Origin: Comamonas thiooxydans
GTDB lineage: Bacteria > Pseudomonadota > Gammaproteobacteria > Burkholderiales > Burkholderiaceae_C
Direction: 5' to 3'
Assembly: GCF_000964545.1 (NCBI RefSeq)
Contig: NZ_BBVD01000009.1
Location: 62,001-126,000 of the forward strand
DNA length: 64,000 nucleotides
Each line of letters starts with the position of its first letter. The stretch's first letter is position 1. The notes under the pieces were generated by a model, which worked only from the letters and a program-made list of their open reading frames with translations, was not told where the DNA came from and searched no databases. Below are positions 1-9,756 of the stretch, piece by piece. Made by a program: the position numbers and the translations under genes.

Positions 1-30
1 CACGGGCAGTTCATCGATTAGCTCCTCCAT
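1..30 (-). CDS. 5' end of a phage gene cut by the window edge
   Basis: The first ten codons of a minus-strand gene are visible (Met-Glu-Glu-Leu-Ile-Asp-Glu-Leu-Pro-Val). A strong Shine-Dalgarno sequence, AGGAGG, lies at 36-41, five bases before the ATG, and overlaps the stop codon of the upstream gene. The tight spacing says it belongs to the same late operon. Its place after the tail fibres and a small membrane protein suggests a lysis gene, but that is inference from position only. Confidence 0.5.
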   Translation of the reverse strand, partial: MEELIDELPV

Positions 31-39
31 CAGCCCCTC

Positions 40-330
40 CTATGGCTTGGTTGTAATGAACAGCAGCAGGCAAAACAGAGCCGGTGCCAGTGCATCCAGG
101 CCACTGGCCCAGTTCCAGACCCTGGGGTCAAACCCACCCCACCAGGGCATGCCCTCACGATGGCCGGCCGCAAACGTCTGAATCCAGCGGTATTCCGCCT
201 GGGTGTGCTCGCGGGCCAGCCACCAGCTGCAGGCCAGCGCGCCACCCAACCACCAGTTACCCAGCACCAGGCCGACCAGGGCCTGGGCCAGCATGGCGAT
301 CAGCGCGTGAATCAAAGGTGTCCAGTCCAT
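40..330 (-). CDS. small phage membrane protein, possibly lysis-associated
   Basis: This 96-residue protein starts MDWTPLIHAL, two bases after the stop codon of the previous gene. A hydrophobic stretch lies at about residues 5-40 and a second at the C-terminus (about 78-92, ALFCLLLFITT), so two or three membrane segments are likely. Tail-fibre genes of lambda-like phages are often followed by holin and endolysin genes, and size and topology would allow a holin. No family-specific motif was recognised. An in-frame start 27 codons upstream lies inside the previous gene and is less likely. Confidence 0.55.
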   Translation of the reverse strand: MDWTPLIHALIAMLAQALVGLVLGNWWLGGALACSWWLAREHTQAEYRWIQTFAAGHREGMPWWGGFDPRVWNWASGLDALAPALFCLLLFITTKP

Positions 331-332
331 GG

Positions 333-899
333 CTACAGCTCCAGCGCGTGCGCGTAGATAAAGAGCTCGTCCACCTGCTGGGCGCTGAGCTCGAGTTGCT
401 CGGCCGCCCACAGCACCGTAGGGCTGGCGCGCTTCCAGTTCAGCACCTCGTTCATCGCGGCATCGAGCATGGTCTGCTGCTCAGCATCCGTGAGCGACTC
501 GCGCAGCTGCTGCAGGCGATCCCAGAGAGACACGCCCTGCCCATCCACCTGCTGCATCAGGGCCAGCTTGGCTTGCCAGCGCGCGACTTCGGCTGGCACT
601 CGCGGTGGCGATACATCGCCACTACCCGCAAACACCCTGTCAGGCGTTGAAGGCGCCGGGATCTCATAGGCAGCCAAGGCGGATACGGGTGCGCTCAAGT
701 TGACATGCCACCCAGGTATGAGCGCCATCTCCGGGATGGACCCCTCCGGAGTCTCAATCACTGTGCCTGTGGGCCGCTGAATCCTCCCAACGACATCGAC
801 TGCCACATCCTCTATATAGGAAGGCCATGCGTTTTCAACGATCCAGGGTGCGAGAGCGAGGCGAGCAGCCGCCTCGCTGGCAAATTGCAGGTACATCAT
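333..899 (-). CDS. phage tail-fibre-associated protein, unknown function
   Basis: This 188-residue soluble protein follows the fibre gene with an ATGA overlap at 896-899, so translation is probably coupled. Two ATG codons lie side by side; either could be the start. The N-terminal half is Pro-rich and includes a possible small beta domain. The C-terminal half is helical (WDRLQQLRESLTDAEQQTML). Genes in this position often encode fibre assembly chaperones, but no chaperone motif was recognised and the assignment is positional. Confidence 0.55.
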   Translation of the reverse strand: MMYLQFASEAAARLALAPWIVENAWPSYIEDVAVDVVGRIQRPTGTVIETPEGSIPEMALIPGWHVNLSAPVSALAAYEIPAPSTPDRVFAGSGDVSPPRVPAEVARWQAKLALMQQVDGQGVSLWDRLQQLRESLTDAEQQTMLDAAMNEVLNWKRASPTVLWAAEQLELSAQQVDELFIYAHALEL

Positions 900-2101
900 G
901 CTGTGAGCCTTTTGAGCTGAGAATTGCTAAGTGCCTGGTTGTAAAAAGCAAGACTTCTAATGCGAGAGCTCACGGATGCGATGGGATTTGTCTTTCTATA
1001 TGTACCAAGAGAAAGCTCTGGATAAGCCCCAACAGAAACAGAAGCATCTGCTTTTAAAGGCTCTGCCCCACTTGAAGTCACGCTAAGGCTATTTGGAGTC
1101 ACGGCAAGCGCACAGCGTAAAAAGCTTCCGACGGCTAGGTTTTGAAGGGCAATATTTTTTGTGTTTTCTTCATTAAACTTATAACTGAAATAGATATTCC
1201 GCGCTCCAGAGCACATAAATCTAAATCGCTTATTTTCTTCCGCATAAACAGATATTCCGAATGTGCCGTCCGACGCTGGCCCCCCAACGAGTGCCGCCTC
1301 TTGGACAACACTAAAGTTGGTGGCAAGCGGTGCCGCACCCGTGAAACTAACAATATCTGCTGCGCGAGTAGCTGCCGCTGTCGTCGTTGGTATGAATGAA
1401 GTGGGGAAGGCTCCCTTTTCTAGCTGAGGGAGACTGACTTCAACATCCCCCACTGTTGAGACAACAACACCGACTCCGAAGCGTACTGAAAGAGTGCCAG
1501 CCGTTGTCACGTCCAACAGCATTGACACCTTCTTTTTGCCGGTGCCAACAGAAGTGCCAGAAGCGATCTCAACACCGTCAACAAAGTAGCGAGCCGTGAA
1601 CACCGCAGTTCCAGCCGATGCACCCAGGAAGTTTCCAACGGATGAGGCCACATAGAAATTGCATGGCAGATGGAAAACGTACTGACCGACATCCATCGGA
1701 GTATTCAACTGCGTGAGGAAATGTCTTGCTGGAGTCGCTGTTGTCAGCCGCAGTGACGTGTAGATACCTGCAGAAATGACCTCTGTGCTGCCATTGCCAA
1801 CCGAGAATGGGAAGTTTGTGGGAGCAGTCCCTGGAGCCCCCGAAGTCGCTCCCGCAAACACCGAGTTGAGCAATATGTTGGTGCGAGCTTCCTCCACCAA
1901 CAAACCCAGGCACTTGCCTGTTTCTGGATCGTAGTCGACACGCGGCACATTGTTCGCAACTGTGCGCAGTACTCCATCAGGGCCGTAGCACGTTGCGGTG
2001 CTAGCCCGCGTGCAGCTGATGCGCGGATCCACTCGGCCACTGTTGGCAAAGTCCAGCAGCAGGCTGGGCCGGATGCCTGGAAAATCAGTGATTGTTGTCA
2101 T
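896..2101 (-). CDS. phage fibre/spike protein with a lectin-like C-terminus
   Basis: This 401-residue protein begins with a pattern seen in phage spike and fibre head-binding domains: LLLDFANSGRVDPRISCTRA, then RVDYDPETGKCLGLLVEEAR and a TNILLNS stretch. The second half is beta-rich and ends with FYNQALSNSQLKRLTA, typical of a concanavalin-A/LamG-like sandwich that could bind surface glycans. It overlaps the upstream fibre gene by four bases (ATGA). The likely role is receptor contact at the tail tip. The fold of the C-terminus is inferred from pattern only. Confidence 0.7.
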   Translation of the reverse strand: MTTITDFPGIRPSLLLDFANSGRVDPRISCTRASTATCYGPDGVLRTVANNVPRVDYDPETGKCLGLLVEEARTNILLNSVFAGATSGAPGTAPTNFPFSVGNGSTEVISAGIYTSLRLTTATPARHFLTQLNTPMDVGQYVFHLPCNFYVASSVGNFLGASAGTAVFTARYFVDGVEIASGTSVGTGKKKVSMLLDVTTAGTLSVRFGVGVVVSTVGDVEVSLPQLEKGAFPTSFIPTTTAAATRAADIVSFTGAAPLATNFSVVQEAALVGGPASDGTFGISVYAEENKRFRFMCSGARNIYFSYKFNEENTKNIALQNLAVGSFLRCALAVTPNSLSVTSSGAEPLKADASVSVGAYPELSLGTYRKTNPIASVSSRIRSLAFYNQALSNSQLKRLTA

Positions 2102-2850
2102 GCATAGGTCTCCGAAATGCTGCGCACCACGCCATCCAGGCCGTGGTAACGCTTGATGAGCTGGGTGTCGCTGACGCGCTCATGCCACACATCACCAGGC
2201 TGGCTATTGCGCGCGTTGCGGTACACCTGCAGCACCCCGACAACATCCTGAAAGGCCAGGGCACCCAGGTTCTGATTGACGGGCACCTGGTCAGGACCAG
2301 ATCCCAAGGATGTCAACGCAAGGCATGCGGCCGCCAAGTTATTGATGGCCGTCTGGGTAGCGGTACCGATCGGCAGCTTGTCCACAAACACACCACTCGG
2401 TGTGCCATCAGCTGCAATCTGCAACCGCACCACCCCATTGGTGATGAGTTGCAGGATGTCTGCGCCGGGGAAGTTGAGACCGGTGTTTTCGTCGGCTGCG
2501 CCGCGCAGACTGGGCGCCGCCGCCGTGCCTGCAGCGAACTTGCCGGCCCCGGCTCCATCGCGCACCGCCTGATAGCTATTGACCAGTGCAGCCGCCTGCG
2601 CGGCTAGGTCGCGCAAATAGCCTTGGGTGGGCATGATTGCGTAGGCTTGGACCGTGGCCGTGCTGCCTTTGTAGTTCGGGCTGATGCGCAAGCTGGTGCC
2701 GCTGACGATGGACGTGATCTCATAGACCTGCGCGTCCGGCCCCAGGAAGGTTTCGCCAACCGCTGCACCATCCACCCATGAGGTGCCTGTGCCGGTGATG
2801 ACGTTGCTGTTGTTGGTCACCGCGACGGTGCCAGTTCTGTACCAGGCCAT
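2098..2850 (-). CDS. phage tail fibre protein
   Basis: This 250-residue protein starts MAWYRTGTVAVTNNSNVITG with an AGGAG ribosome site eight bases upstream. The N-terminus, including GTGTSWVDGAAVGE, is the typical start of short siphophage fibres that attach to the tail tip. The middle is Ala/Gly-rich. The C-terminus (LIKRYHGLDGVVRSISETYA) looks like the end of a trimeric fibre. It lies just after the J-like gene, as side-fibre genes do in lambda relatives. Confidence 0.7.
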   Translation of the reverse strand: MAWYRTGTVAVTNNSNVITGTGTSWVDGAAVGETFLGPDAQVYEITSIVSGTSLRISPNYKGSTATVQAYAIMPTQGYLRDLAAQAAALVNSYQAVRDGAGAGKFAAGTAAAPSLRGAADENTGLNFPGADILQLITNGVVRLQIAADGTPSGVFVDKLPIGTATQTAINNLAAACLALTSLGSGPDQVPVNQNLGALAFQDVVGVLQVYRNARNSQPGDVWHERVSDTQLIKRYHGLDGVVRSISETYA

Positions 2851-2859
2851 TTCTGCTCC

Positions 2860-3048
2860 TTATGGATTGGTGCTTGTCGGAATGGGTACGGCGTTACCGT
2901 CCACGATGAGGTGAGTGGCATCCGACACGTCGATGCCAACCGGGACACAGATCACACCAGGGGGCGTAATCTCCGCCACGACGGATTCGGGACACTCAAG
3001 GATCTGAAAAATGGCGGTCTCGCCAGCTCGGTGCATTGCGTAGCGCAT
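2860..3048 (-). CDS. small conserved-position phage protein
   Basis: This 62-residue protein (start MRYAMHRAGE) lies between the J-like and fibre genes, five bases after the J stop and nine bases before the next start. Its ribosome site, GAGGTAA, overlaps the J stop. The rest resembles a small beta domain (VVAEITPPGVICVPVGIDVS). No family was recognised. Small proteins here are common in related tails and may help assemble the tip. Confidence 0.55.
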   Translation of the reverse strand: MRYAMHRAGETAIFQILECPESVVAEITPPGVICVPVGIDVSDATHLIVDGNAVPIPTSTNP

Positions 3049-3053
3049 TGGTG

Positions 3054-6000
3054 TTACCTCTTGTGGAGCGTTGCTTGCAAGAACACATTGGCTGATGGGG
3101 TCTGACTTCCTGCGCTCAGCCGAAGCTCAATGGAGCGGCCGGCCCCGTTTCCAGAAAACGCGAAAGCGAAAGCACCATTGCCTGGATAGTTGAGGCTGCC
3201 AATAACGATGCTTTGAACGGCTCCGCCATCCACATAGAGCGTCAAATACACGGCCTCATCACGAAAATTGATGAAGTTGAAGGACCCGCCGTAATGAACG
3301 ACGCATGTCATCGCGCCGTCGAACGCAGGCACCCACAAAGCCGTGTATGTGGACGCGGACTGGGCGAACAACGGCACTGCAGCCGCGTTGTCCTCCAGGT
3401 TCCCGGTAGTGATGACCTTTTGCGCAGTGAGCGTGCCGCTAAAGGTGCCCGATGCGCCGGAAAGGTTGCCGGAGAAGGTCGCGTTTCCGTTCTCGATGCG
3501 CAGTCCTGGCGCATAGATGTTGCCGCTGCTCTGGATCTCGATGTATCTGCCGTTATTGGCATTGCCCAACAAGATGCCATTCGGACCAATGTGAAAGCCA
3601 CTCTGCCCCGCCGGCGGCCACACATAGCCCCAGAAGCCACCCGCGTTCAGACCATTGCCATTGATGGTGATGCCCCCAATCGTTCCCGCAGTGCTGTAGA
3701 TCGTGCCGCGCACGGTGACGCCCGAGAATTCGGCCATCCCATCCGGGCGCAATATCCAGCCGCTGGAGCCGGCCACGTAGTTGCTTGACTTCAAGCTGCC
3801 GCCGATCACGCCATTGCCGGCGGTGAGCTGGCTGGCACTGATGGCCGTGGCCTGTATCTTGTCGGCCAGCAAGGTGCCGAAGCGCCCGAAGAGCACCGTC
3901 ACGTTGTTGATGTAGGCGGCATCCATATAGACGCCCGCAGGCACCACCACCCCGTTGATGGTTTGCGCCGTGGTCTGCACCGAGAACGGCTTGACGTTGG
4001 ACACGCCGGCCGGCGAGCCGCTAGGCGCCGCAATCCAGAACGAATTGGCCATAACACCAAAGTCGATAGTTGGGCCGGCAGTGCCATTAGAGGTACCCGA
4101 TAGCGCAAATCCGCCGACCACCTGCTGACCGCCTTGCGACAGCTGCATACGCACGGAGTACAGCGCACCGAGGTGGCCGGTCTCGTTGGCCCGCACCGAC
4201 TGCTCAGCCTGGATGGCTGCCACTGCGTTATTGGCCGTGGATTGTGCCGTGGCTGCTGCAGCCGCAGCATCCGTGGCCACCTTGTCCGTCGCAACGATCC
4301 AGGCCGTGCCGCTCCATCGCTTGGGCGTGTTGGCGCCACCAGCGGTGTCGATCCAGAGGTTTTGCGCCAACCTATCTGCTGCAGCCGGCTGCGAGCTGCC
4401 AAATATCACCTTGCCCTTGCCCCCGGCGGCATCGCTGGCGGCCTGAGCCGCCTGCATGGCCGCTGTGTGGTTGCTACCAACGGTTGCCTGCAATTGCTGA
4501 CGCTGTTCCGCTTCTGCCAAGACAGCACTCGCTCGAGTCACTGCCTCCTGCTCGATGTCTGCAGCCAGACTCTGCTGCCCACGCTGCGTCTCGGCTGCCA
4601 GCTGTTGACGGGAGAGCGCTTCAGCAGAAATGGCGTCCGCGCGGGTCTTGGACTCTTGGGTCAGTGCCGCACCCTGCGCGCCGACAACGGCCGCCAGTTC
4701 AAGGCGCTGCTGGGCTTCAGCCGCCAAGCCGTCTGCAATGGCCGCGCTAAGCTGGTTGCGAGCGAACGCTAACGCATCGGCAGCCTGTTCGCGGTTGCGC
4801 TCACCCGAAAGAATGTCTCGAAGCAGCGCCTCGGCAGTCTTTTCTGCATCGCGCTCAGCACGGCTGGCCGCTGTGACCGTAGCCGTGATCGCAGGCACAT
4901 CCAGGGCGCTGAGTGTCAGCTCGGCGCTGCCCATGCGCTGTTGCAAGGCATCCTGATCGGCTTGGTATTCGGCCCGCGTGACCCGCAGGGCGATCTGACC
5001 GCCGAGTGCATCCAGATTGCTCTCGGCCGTGGTCAACCGCACCAATGCCCCCTGCAGCTCCAGTGCATCAGCCTTTTGCGTCAGCCGACCGTTGATGCTG
5101 TCGAGCTCCTGCGTCACAGTGATCAGGCGCGCATCGATCCCCTCATAGAGAAGCAGATCCGCAGGCGACAGCACAGCCTCTGCGATCTTGCCGTCCACGT
5201 AAGCCGTGCTGGCTTTAAGCAGCATCTGGCCCTGCACCGCATCGAGCAGAATCTGCAGCGTGGTCACATGCTCATTCGTCTGCTCCAGGCCGTAGATCTT
5301 GACCTGGCCAGTGGCCGGATCGACATACACACCGGCGTCGGTGATGCGCTCGAGTGCCTTGTCCGCTGCCAGCGCCGCCTCGAGAAGACCCTCGGCCATC
5401 TGGTTGATGTTGCCGCGCACGGACTGATTGAGAGCATCCTGCTGCTGGGCGGCCGTGACCAGGCTACGCCCGAGCGGGCCGTTGTCCTTGTCCAGCAGAT
5501 CGATGCGCTGGCCCAGGCTATTGGCCAACCACGATTCAGAAATGTGACCGCCCAGCGCCTCTTGCACCTTCTGCAGGTCCTGGCCAGTCTCCACCACCAC
5601 GGGACCGGTCGGCAGGTCGGACAGCACGCCATCAACGGACTGGTGCTTGGCCCAGATGCTCCAGGTGGTAGCCGGGTCGCTGGCAAAGGAGGCAGGCCCG
5701 CCAAAAGCCTCGGCCACCTGGCGCGCTGCAGAGAACTGCGCCCCGGCACCCTCGGCCGCATAGATGATGGTGCGGGCATGGCCGTGGCCCTGGGTGTAGC
5801 TCGCTACATCCCAGGTGACCTGCACGCTGGTGAACATGCCCATCGCAGCAAGGCCCGTCACCTGTGGTGGTGGCGTCAGATCCGGCTGCTGGATCTGGTC
5901 AAAGCTCTGGTCCAGGGTGATAGCAAAGCGCACGATGCCGTTGGCCAGTTGCCCAGCGGTATCGATGGCTCGCAGACCAAAGGTCCATAGGCCGGCCTGC

Positions 6001-8900
6001 GGCTTGGTCGTCTCGAACTGGGCCGTGTAGATGTCGCCTGCCTCGCCCAGGGGCTGCATGTCATCCCACATGTCCACACTGAGCGAAATATCGCCGGGCA
6101 GGTAGCGGATCTGCACTCCTGCGAATGCCGCAGGCTTGTCGCTGGCGTACAACCAGGCGAAGCGGCGCAGACCACCGGCAACCTGCTGGACCACAAACGT
6201 GCCGGGGTTGCGCGGGGGCAGCTGCGTCATCGTCGTGATGTAGAGCAGCGTGGCCGACTGCCCTGCCTGGCCGCTCGCATTGAATGGGCGCACGACAATC
6301 AACCACTCCCCGGCTCCATCGATGCGGAAGGTGCTGCGCGCGCCCTGGGCGTTGCCGTCCACTAGGCGCAGCTCGGACCCGTCACGGCCTGCCCATACCT
6401 GGGCGTGGTCGCAATCGCCCTCCACATCCCAGACGCAGGACAGCTCATACCACTCGGTATCTCCCTGCAGGTTGACTTTTTCGGACACGCGCAGGTTTTT
6501 AACGGCGGGGCGGCCCAGTTGGGGAATGCTGCTCTGGTTGGGCGCCGGCACATAGGTGCCGTTGAGCACGTAGTCCCAGAACTCAGGCCCTTCGGGCACG
6601 GCCGTGATGCGCGCCCCCTTCAGATCCGACTCGGGATCGATGCCAGTCACGCGCACGCGATAGCCGGGCGTGGCCTTGAAGTCGTAGCACCACAGGGTGT
6701 CGTGTGCTGGGTTGCCGATACCTTCGCCGGGGAAGTCCAGATCTGCGGGCCACTCGCCCACGAGGGTGACAACATCCGACTCGGCCGCCAGCGGCTGCAC
6801 GGGCCACACGCGGTAGTCGCGTGCACCAGGCACACGCAGGCCGATGTAGGCAGAGGCCAGGGCCGGCACCGGTTCATCGAGGGTTAGCTGCACCTGGGCG
6901 CCGATGCGCTTGGCTTCCATCACCCGGCCGCCAAAGCCCCATTGCGTCAGGTCGTGGGAGACCGACAGCACCGACAGCCGGCGATAGTCCAGATGCTCGA
7001 TGTCTGCCGTGTAATGCACGGTCTTGTACTGGTACAGGCTTTGGGCCAGGTGGTAACGCGCCATGACAGCGGCATGGGCCTCGCTGGTGATGCCCTCGCC
7101 CGTCACGCGGGCCGGGCTCAGCATGGTGGTCACGCCGGGCGCCATCACGCGCAGGGTCGTCATCTCCCAGGTGTCGCGGTTCAGCCATTGGTACTCAATG
7201 CCATCTGCAGCATTGCTCAGCGCGTAATCCACGCTGAAACCACCCTTGAGCATGTTGGCCATGTTGACCACGGCGCTGTTGGGCTGGCCATTGGACACAA
7301 AAACGGCGGTGGGCCGGCTGCCATCGGTCCAGGCGAATTCGCCCATGCCGGCCAGAGCAACCTCTTCGCAGAATGCGCCCAGCGACATGGAGGGAGTGAT
7401 CCACTTGTCGTAGGTATAGCCGCGCGCCGCGCAGTGCAGCATGAAAGCCTTCAGGCCTTCGATGTCGATCTGCTCGTCGGACAGGCCAAAGCCGAACTGC
7501 AAAACGCGCTGCCCCTGCGGGTTGACGGTCCAGATGCCCCGCAGCGTTTGAAGCAGGATGGCGCCAGGGTTGGACAGGCCATCAGCACGCGTGGTGGCCG
7601 TGGCCCAGCCAGTGCCTGTCCAGATCGGCATGGGCTTGGCGCGGTAGGTGGCGCGCACCTGGTCCAGGCTGCCGCTGAGCTGACCGGAGGCACGGATCTT
7701 GATGCCGATACGGCCCCACTGGCTGTAATCCGTTGCGTCGGCCTGCACGCTCTTGAGCGACACCCAGGAGAACTTGCAGGCATCGCCAGAGCCGCCATCG
7801 TTCCAGCGCGGAACGCCCAGCTTGGCACGCACCTCATACTGGCCGGGCGCCACATCAAATGAGAAGGTGCGGCGCAGGACATCCGTGCTGGCATTGGTCA
7901 GCGTGCTGCTGCTCAGCGTGGTCCAGACAGGCGTACCGACTAAACGAGCTTGAATCGTCAGGTCAACCCAGTTGGAATTGATATTGCCTTTGCCGCCTAC
8001 GTCATACAACTGGCCCTCGATGTCCAGTTGCAGCACGCCGGCCCCCGCCGAGCCCGTGCGCGTGATCCAGTCACCGCCGTTGACGAACTCCGCCCCGGCC
8101 ACGGCATCCACATTGCTATACAGGGGGACATTCTGGCTGGTCATGCCGGGAAATCCGTTGTAGTAGATGCTCACATCGGAATAGTTGCCGATGGGCGTAT
8201 CTCCGATAGCGAGATCTGCAACGCTGTGAACGTTGATGCCGCCGAGTAGGATGGTGCTCAGGTACTGGTCATCGCCCTCGTACCAGGCATAGGACTTACT
8301 GGCCAGATCCGGCGTCACGCGCATCTCTCCCCAGAGGACGGGAATAGGCTCATACGGCCGCGCGGTGTTTCGCTGGTCGCTCAGGCTGTAGATCTGCTTC
8401 TGGGCCAGAGACTGTGCCGATGGGATCTTGGGAGCCAGTACTTTGTTGATCAACACCGAGCCGGCCATGAACATGCCAAGCCCAATGGCGCCGGCCACCC
8501 CGGCGCTGACTCCGAATGACCCCGCAATCCACCCCGCTCCAGCCCCCATCGTGAAATACGACAGCGCAGCGATGGCCACCAGTTGCAGGGCACTCTTGCG
8601 CAGCACGGCACGGCAGGCGATCAACTGCCCATGCTTGGGGAAGGTGTGCACCCACATGGCCTGGGGCACCACGGCCCCGCCGATCATCACGGTCCAGGCC
8701 CCGGAGTCGATACCGGGCACATGGCGATCGAGGAAAGACGCCAGGCTCTCTCCGGGCTGCAGATCGGCCGGCACGTTGCGCTGACCGTCCAGCGTCAGCG
8801 CATTAGGCGTGACAACCAGGCGACCCGCCGTGTCCAGCACATCGGCAGGCACCCCGCCAACGGCAGCCACAGCAGCAGACTCAGCGCGATTCACTTCCAT
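3054..8900 (-). CDS. J: tail tip / host specificity protein, gpJ-like with gpI-like N-terminus
   Basis: This 1,948-residue protein forms the tail tip hub and central fibre that binds the host receptor. Residues 1-110 resemble a ubiquitin/ThiS-like domain followed at about 105-165 by Ala/Gly-rich hydrophobic segments (LSYFTMGAGAGWIAGSFG). That layout matches lambda gpI, so I and J appear fused. The core of J follows, then fibronectin-III-like modules, a long Ala/Glu/Gln-rich coiled coil at about 1230-1530, and a Gly-rich beta C-terminus that would contact the receptor. It is longer than lambda gpJ (1,132 residues). Its start overlaps the K-like gene by ten bases. Confidence 0.85.
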   Translation of the reverse strand: MEVNRAESAAVAAVGGVPADVLDTAGRLVVTPNALTLDGQRNVPADLQPGESLASFLDRHVPGIDSGAWTVMIGGAVVPQAMWVHTFPKHGQLIACRAVLRKSALQLVAIAALSYFTMGAGAGWIAGSFGVSAGVAGAIGLGMFMAGSVLINKVLAPKIPSAQSLAQKQIYSLSDQRNTARPYEPIPVLWGEMRVTPDLASKSYAWYEGDDQYLSTILLGGINVHSVADLAIGDTPIGNYSDVSIYYNGFPGMTSQNVPLYSNVDAVAGAEFVNGGDWITRTGSAGAGVLQLDIEGQLYDVGGKGNINSNWVDLTIQARLVGTPVWTTLSSSTLTNASTDVLRRTFSFDVAPGQYEVRAKLGVPRWNDGGSGDACKFSWVSLKSVQADATDYSQWGRIGIKIRASGQLSGSLDQVRATYRAKPMPIWTGTGWATATTRADGLSNPGAILLQTLRGIWTVNPQGQRVLQFGFGLSDEQIDIEGLKAFMLHCAARGYTYDKWITPSMSLGAFCEEVALAGMGEFAWTDGSRPTAVFVSNGQPNSAVVNMANMLKGGFSVDYALSNAADGIEYQWLNRDTWEMTTLRVMAPGVTTMLSPARVTGEGITSEAHAAVMARYHLAQSLYQYKTVHYTADIEHLDYRRLSVLSVSHDLTQWGFGGRVMEAKRIGAQVQLTLDEPVPALASAYIGLRVPGARDYRVWPVQPLAAESDVVTLVGEWPADLDFPGEGIGNPAHDTLWCYDFKATPGYRVRVTGIDPESDLKGARITAVPEGPEFWDYVLNGTYVPAPNQSSIPQLGRPAVKNLRVSEKVNLQGDTEWYELSCVWDVEGDCDHAQVWAGRDGSELRLVDGNAQGARSTFRIDGAGEWLIVVRPFNASGQAGQSATLLYITTMTQLPPRNPGTFVVQQVAGGLRRFAWLYASDKPAAFAGVQIRYLPGDISLSVDMWDDMQPLGEAGDIYTAQFETTKPQAGLWTFGLRAIDTAGQLANGIVRFAITLDQSFDQIQQPDLTPPPQVTGLAAMGMFTSVQVTWDVASYTQGHGHARTIIYAAEGAGAQFSAARQVAEAFGGPASFASDPATTWSIWAKHQSVDGVLSDLPTGPVVVETGQDLQKVQEALGGHISESWLANSLGQRIDLLDKDNGPLGRSLVTAAQQQDALNQSVRGNINQMAEGLLEAALAADKALERITDAGVYVDPATGQVKIYGLEQTNEHVTTLQILLDAVQGQMLLKASTAYVDGKIAEAVLSPADLLLYEGIDARLITVTQELDSINGRLTQKADALELQGALVRLTTAESNLDALGGQIALRVTRAEYQADQDALQQRMGSAELTLSALDVPAITATVTAASRAERDAEKTAEALLRDILSGERNREQAADALAFARNQLSAAIADGLAAEAQQRLELAAVVGAQGAALTQESKTRADAISAEALSRQQLAAETQRGQQSLAADIEQEAVTRASAVLAEAEQRQQLQATVGSNHTAAMQAAQAASDAAGGKGKVIFGSSQPAAADRLAQNLWIDTAGGANTPKRWSGTAWIVATDKVATDAAAAAATAQSTANNAVAAIQAEQSVRANETGHLGALYSVRMQLSQGGQQVVGGFALSGTSNGTAGPTIDFGVMANSFWIAAPSGSPAGVSNVKPFSVQTTAQTINGVVVPAGVYMDAAYINNVTVLFGRFGTLLADKIQATAISASQLTAGNGVIGGSLKSSNYVAGSSGWILRPDGMAEFSGVTVRGTIYSTAGTIGGITINGNGLNAGGFWGYVWPPAGQSGFHIGPNGILLGNANNGRYIEIQSSGNIYAPGLRIENGNATFSGNLSGASGTFSGTLTAQKVITTGNLEDNAAAVPLFAQSASTYTALWVPAFDGAMTCVVHYGGSFNFINFRDEAVYLTLYVDGGAVQSIVIGSLNYPGNGAFAFAFSGNGAGRSIELRLSAGSQTPSANVFLQATLHKR

Positions 8901-9295
8901 CGGTAGTAGCCCTCAACAATCAGGCCGTAGCCTTGTAAGTCCTGCACTCGGTGAAGCACAGACGAACCCAGCTTGTGGGAGGTGTGCAGCACATGCGGTG
9001 CGTAATTGGTAAACACATAAATGCCGATATGACCGGCCTGCTCGACGTCAAAGTCACGCATCAGCACGGCATCGCCGTCCTGGGGCAGCTCCACCGCCAT
9101 GCCCAGCTCAGAGCAGTAGCTGGCAATCGCGGCAGCCTGCCCATCCAGCTCGAGCGGTCGTGCCCGTTTGCCGGCTAGCACCACCTGACGCCCGAAAAGC
9201 TCGCGCTGCACCAGCAGGGCCAGGTCGGCGCAGTCCATGTGGCGCGGGCAATAGGGAATGCCGGTGAAGCGATCCAGTTGCGTGGCATCCAGCAT
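8891..9295 (-). CDS. K: NlpC/P60-like tail peptidase, gpK-like
   Basis: This 134-residue protein carries the NlpC/P60 pattern: Cys22 in HMDCADL and His89 in GHIGIYVF, spaced as a catalytic Cys-His pair. Such domains cut peptidoglycan peptides or process the tip during tail assembly. It is shorter than lambda gpK because it lacks the N-terminal JAB/MPN metalloprotease-like part. It overlaps the L-like gene by one base and the J-like gene by ten, consistent with lambda order L-K-I-J. Confidence 0.75.
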   Translation of the reverse strand: MLDATQLDRFTGIPYCPRHMDCADLALLVQRELFGRQVVLAGKRARPLELDGQAAAIASYCSELGMAVELPQDGDAVLMRDFDVEQAGHIGIYVFTNYAPHVLHTSHKLGSSVLHRVQDLQGYGLIVEGYYRWK

Positions 9296-9756
9296 CAGAA
9301 GACCCCCGGCAAGGTGTGAGGGTTGGCGATCTGCAGGCAGGCCGAACGGCGCATGAGCTCATCCACACTGCAGGTCGCCTGGGCAGATGCCCCGCTGATG
9401 CTCACGCTGGTCATGGGCAGCCAGTAAACGTGCTGGTGCACATCTGGCGTGTCGCGCGGCACGATGGTCAGCTTGGCCATCGTTGTGGTGCCTGGCTGAC
9501 GGCGCTCCAGTTCGTCACTGACGCCGCGGCCCACGTTGTCCATGGTCAGGCGCATGCGCGGCGCCTGGCCGGAAACGTCATCAGGCAGCGTGAAGCCGAA
9601 AGGCAGACCGATATAGTCTTCGCCACGACTCACAAAGTCCTGCACGTCATTGCAGATGTACATGGACTCCGAAAAGCTGGGGTTGGACACCTCGAGGAGC
9701 TCGATATGCCCGACGTCGTCGGTGACGCGCTGGTTACGTGTGCGAAAGTCGTTCAT
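9295..9756 (-). CDS. DUF1833-like minor tail protein in the gpL position
   Basis: This 153-residue protein starts MNDFRTRNQRVTDD, overlapping the stop of the upstream gene (ATGA at 9753-9756). The sequence pattern (LLEVSNPSFSESMYICND, then YIGLPFGFTLPDD) is that of DUF1833 tail proteins. By order it sits where lambda gpL does, between M and K, and would connect the tube to the tip. An in-frame extension upstream exists but reads as non-coding and overlaps the whole M-like gene. Confidence 0.7.
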   Translation of the reverse strand: MNDFRTRNQRVTDDVGHIELLEVSNPSFSESMYICNDVQDFVSRGEDYIGLPFGFTLPDDVSGQAPRMRLTMDNVGRGVSDELERRQPGTTTMAKLTIVPRDTPDVHQHVYWLPMTSVSISGASAQATCSVDELMRRSACLQIANPHTLPGVF

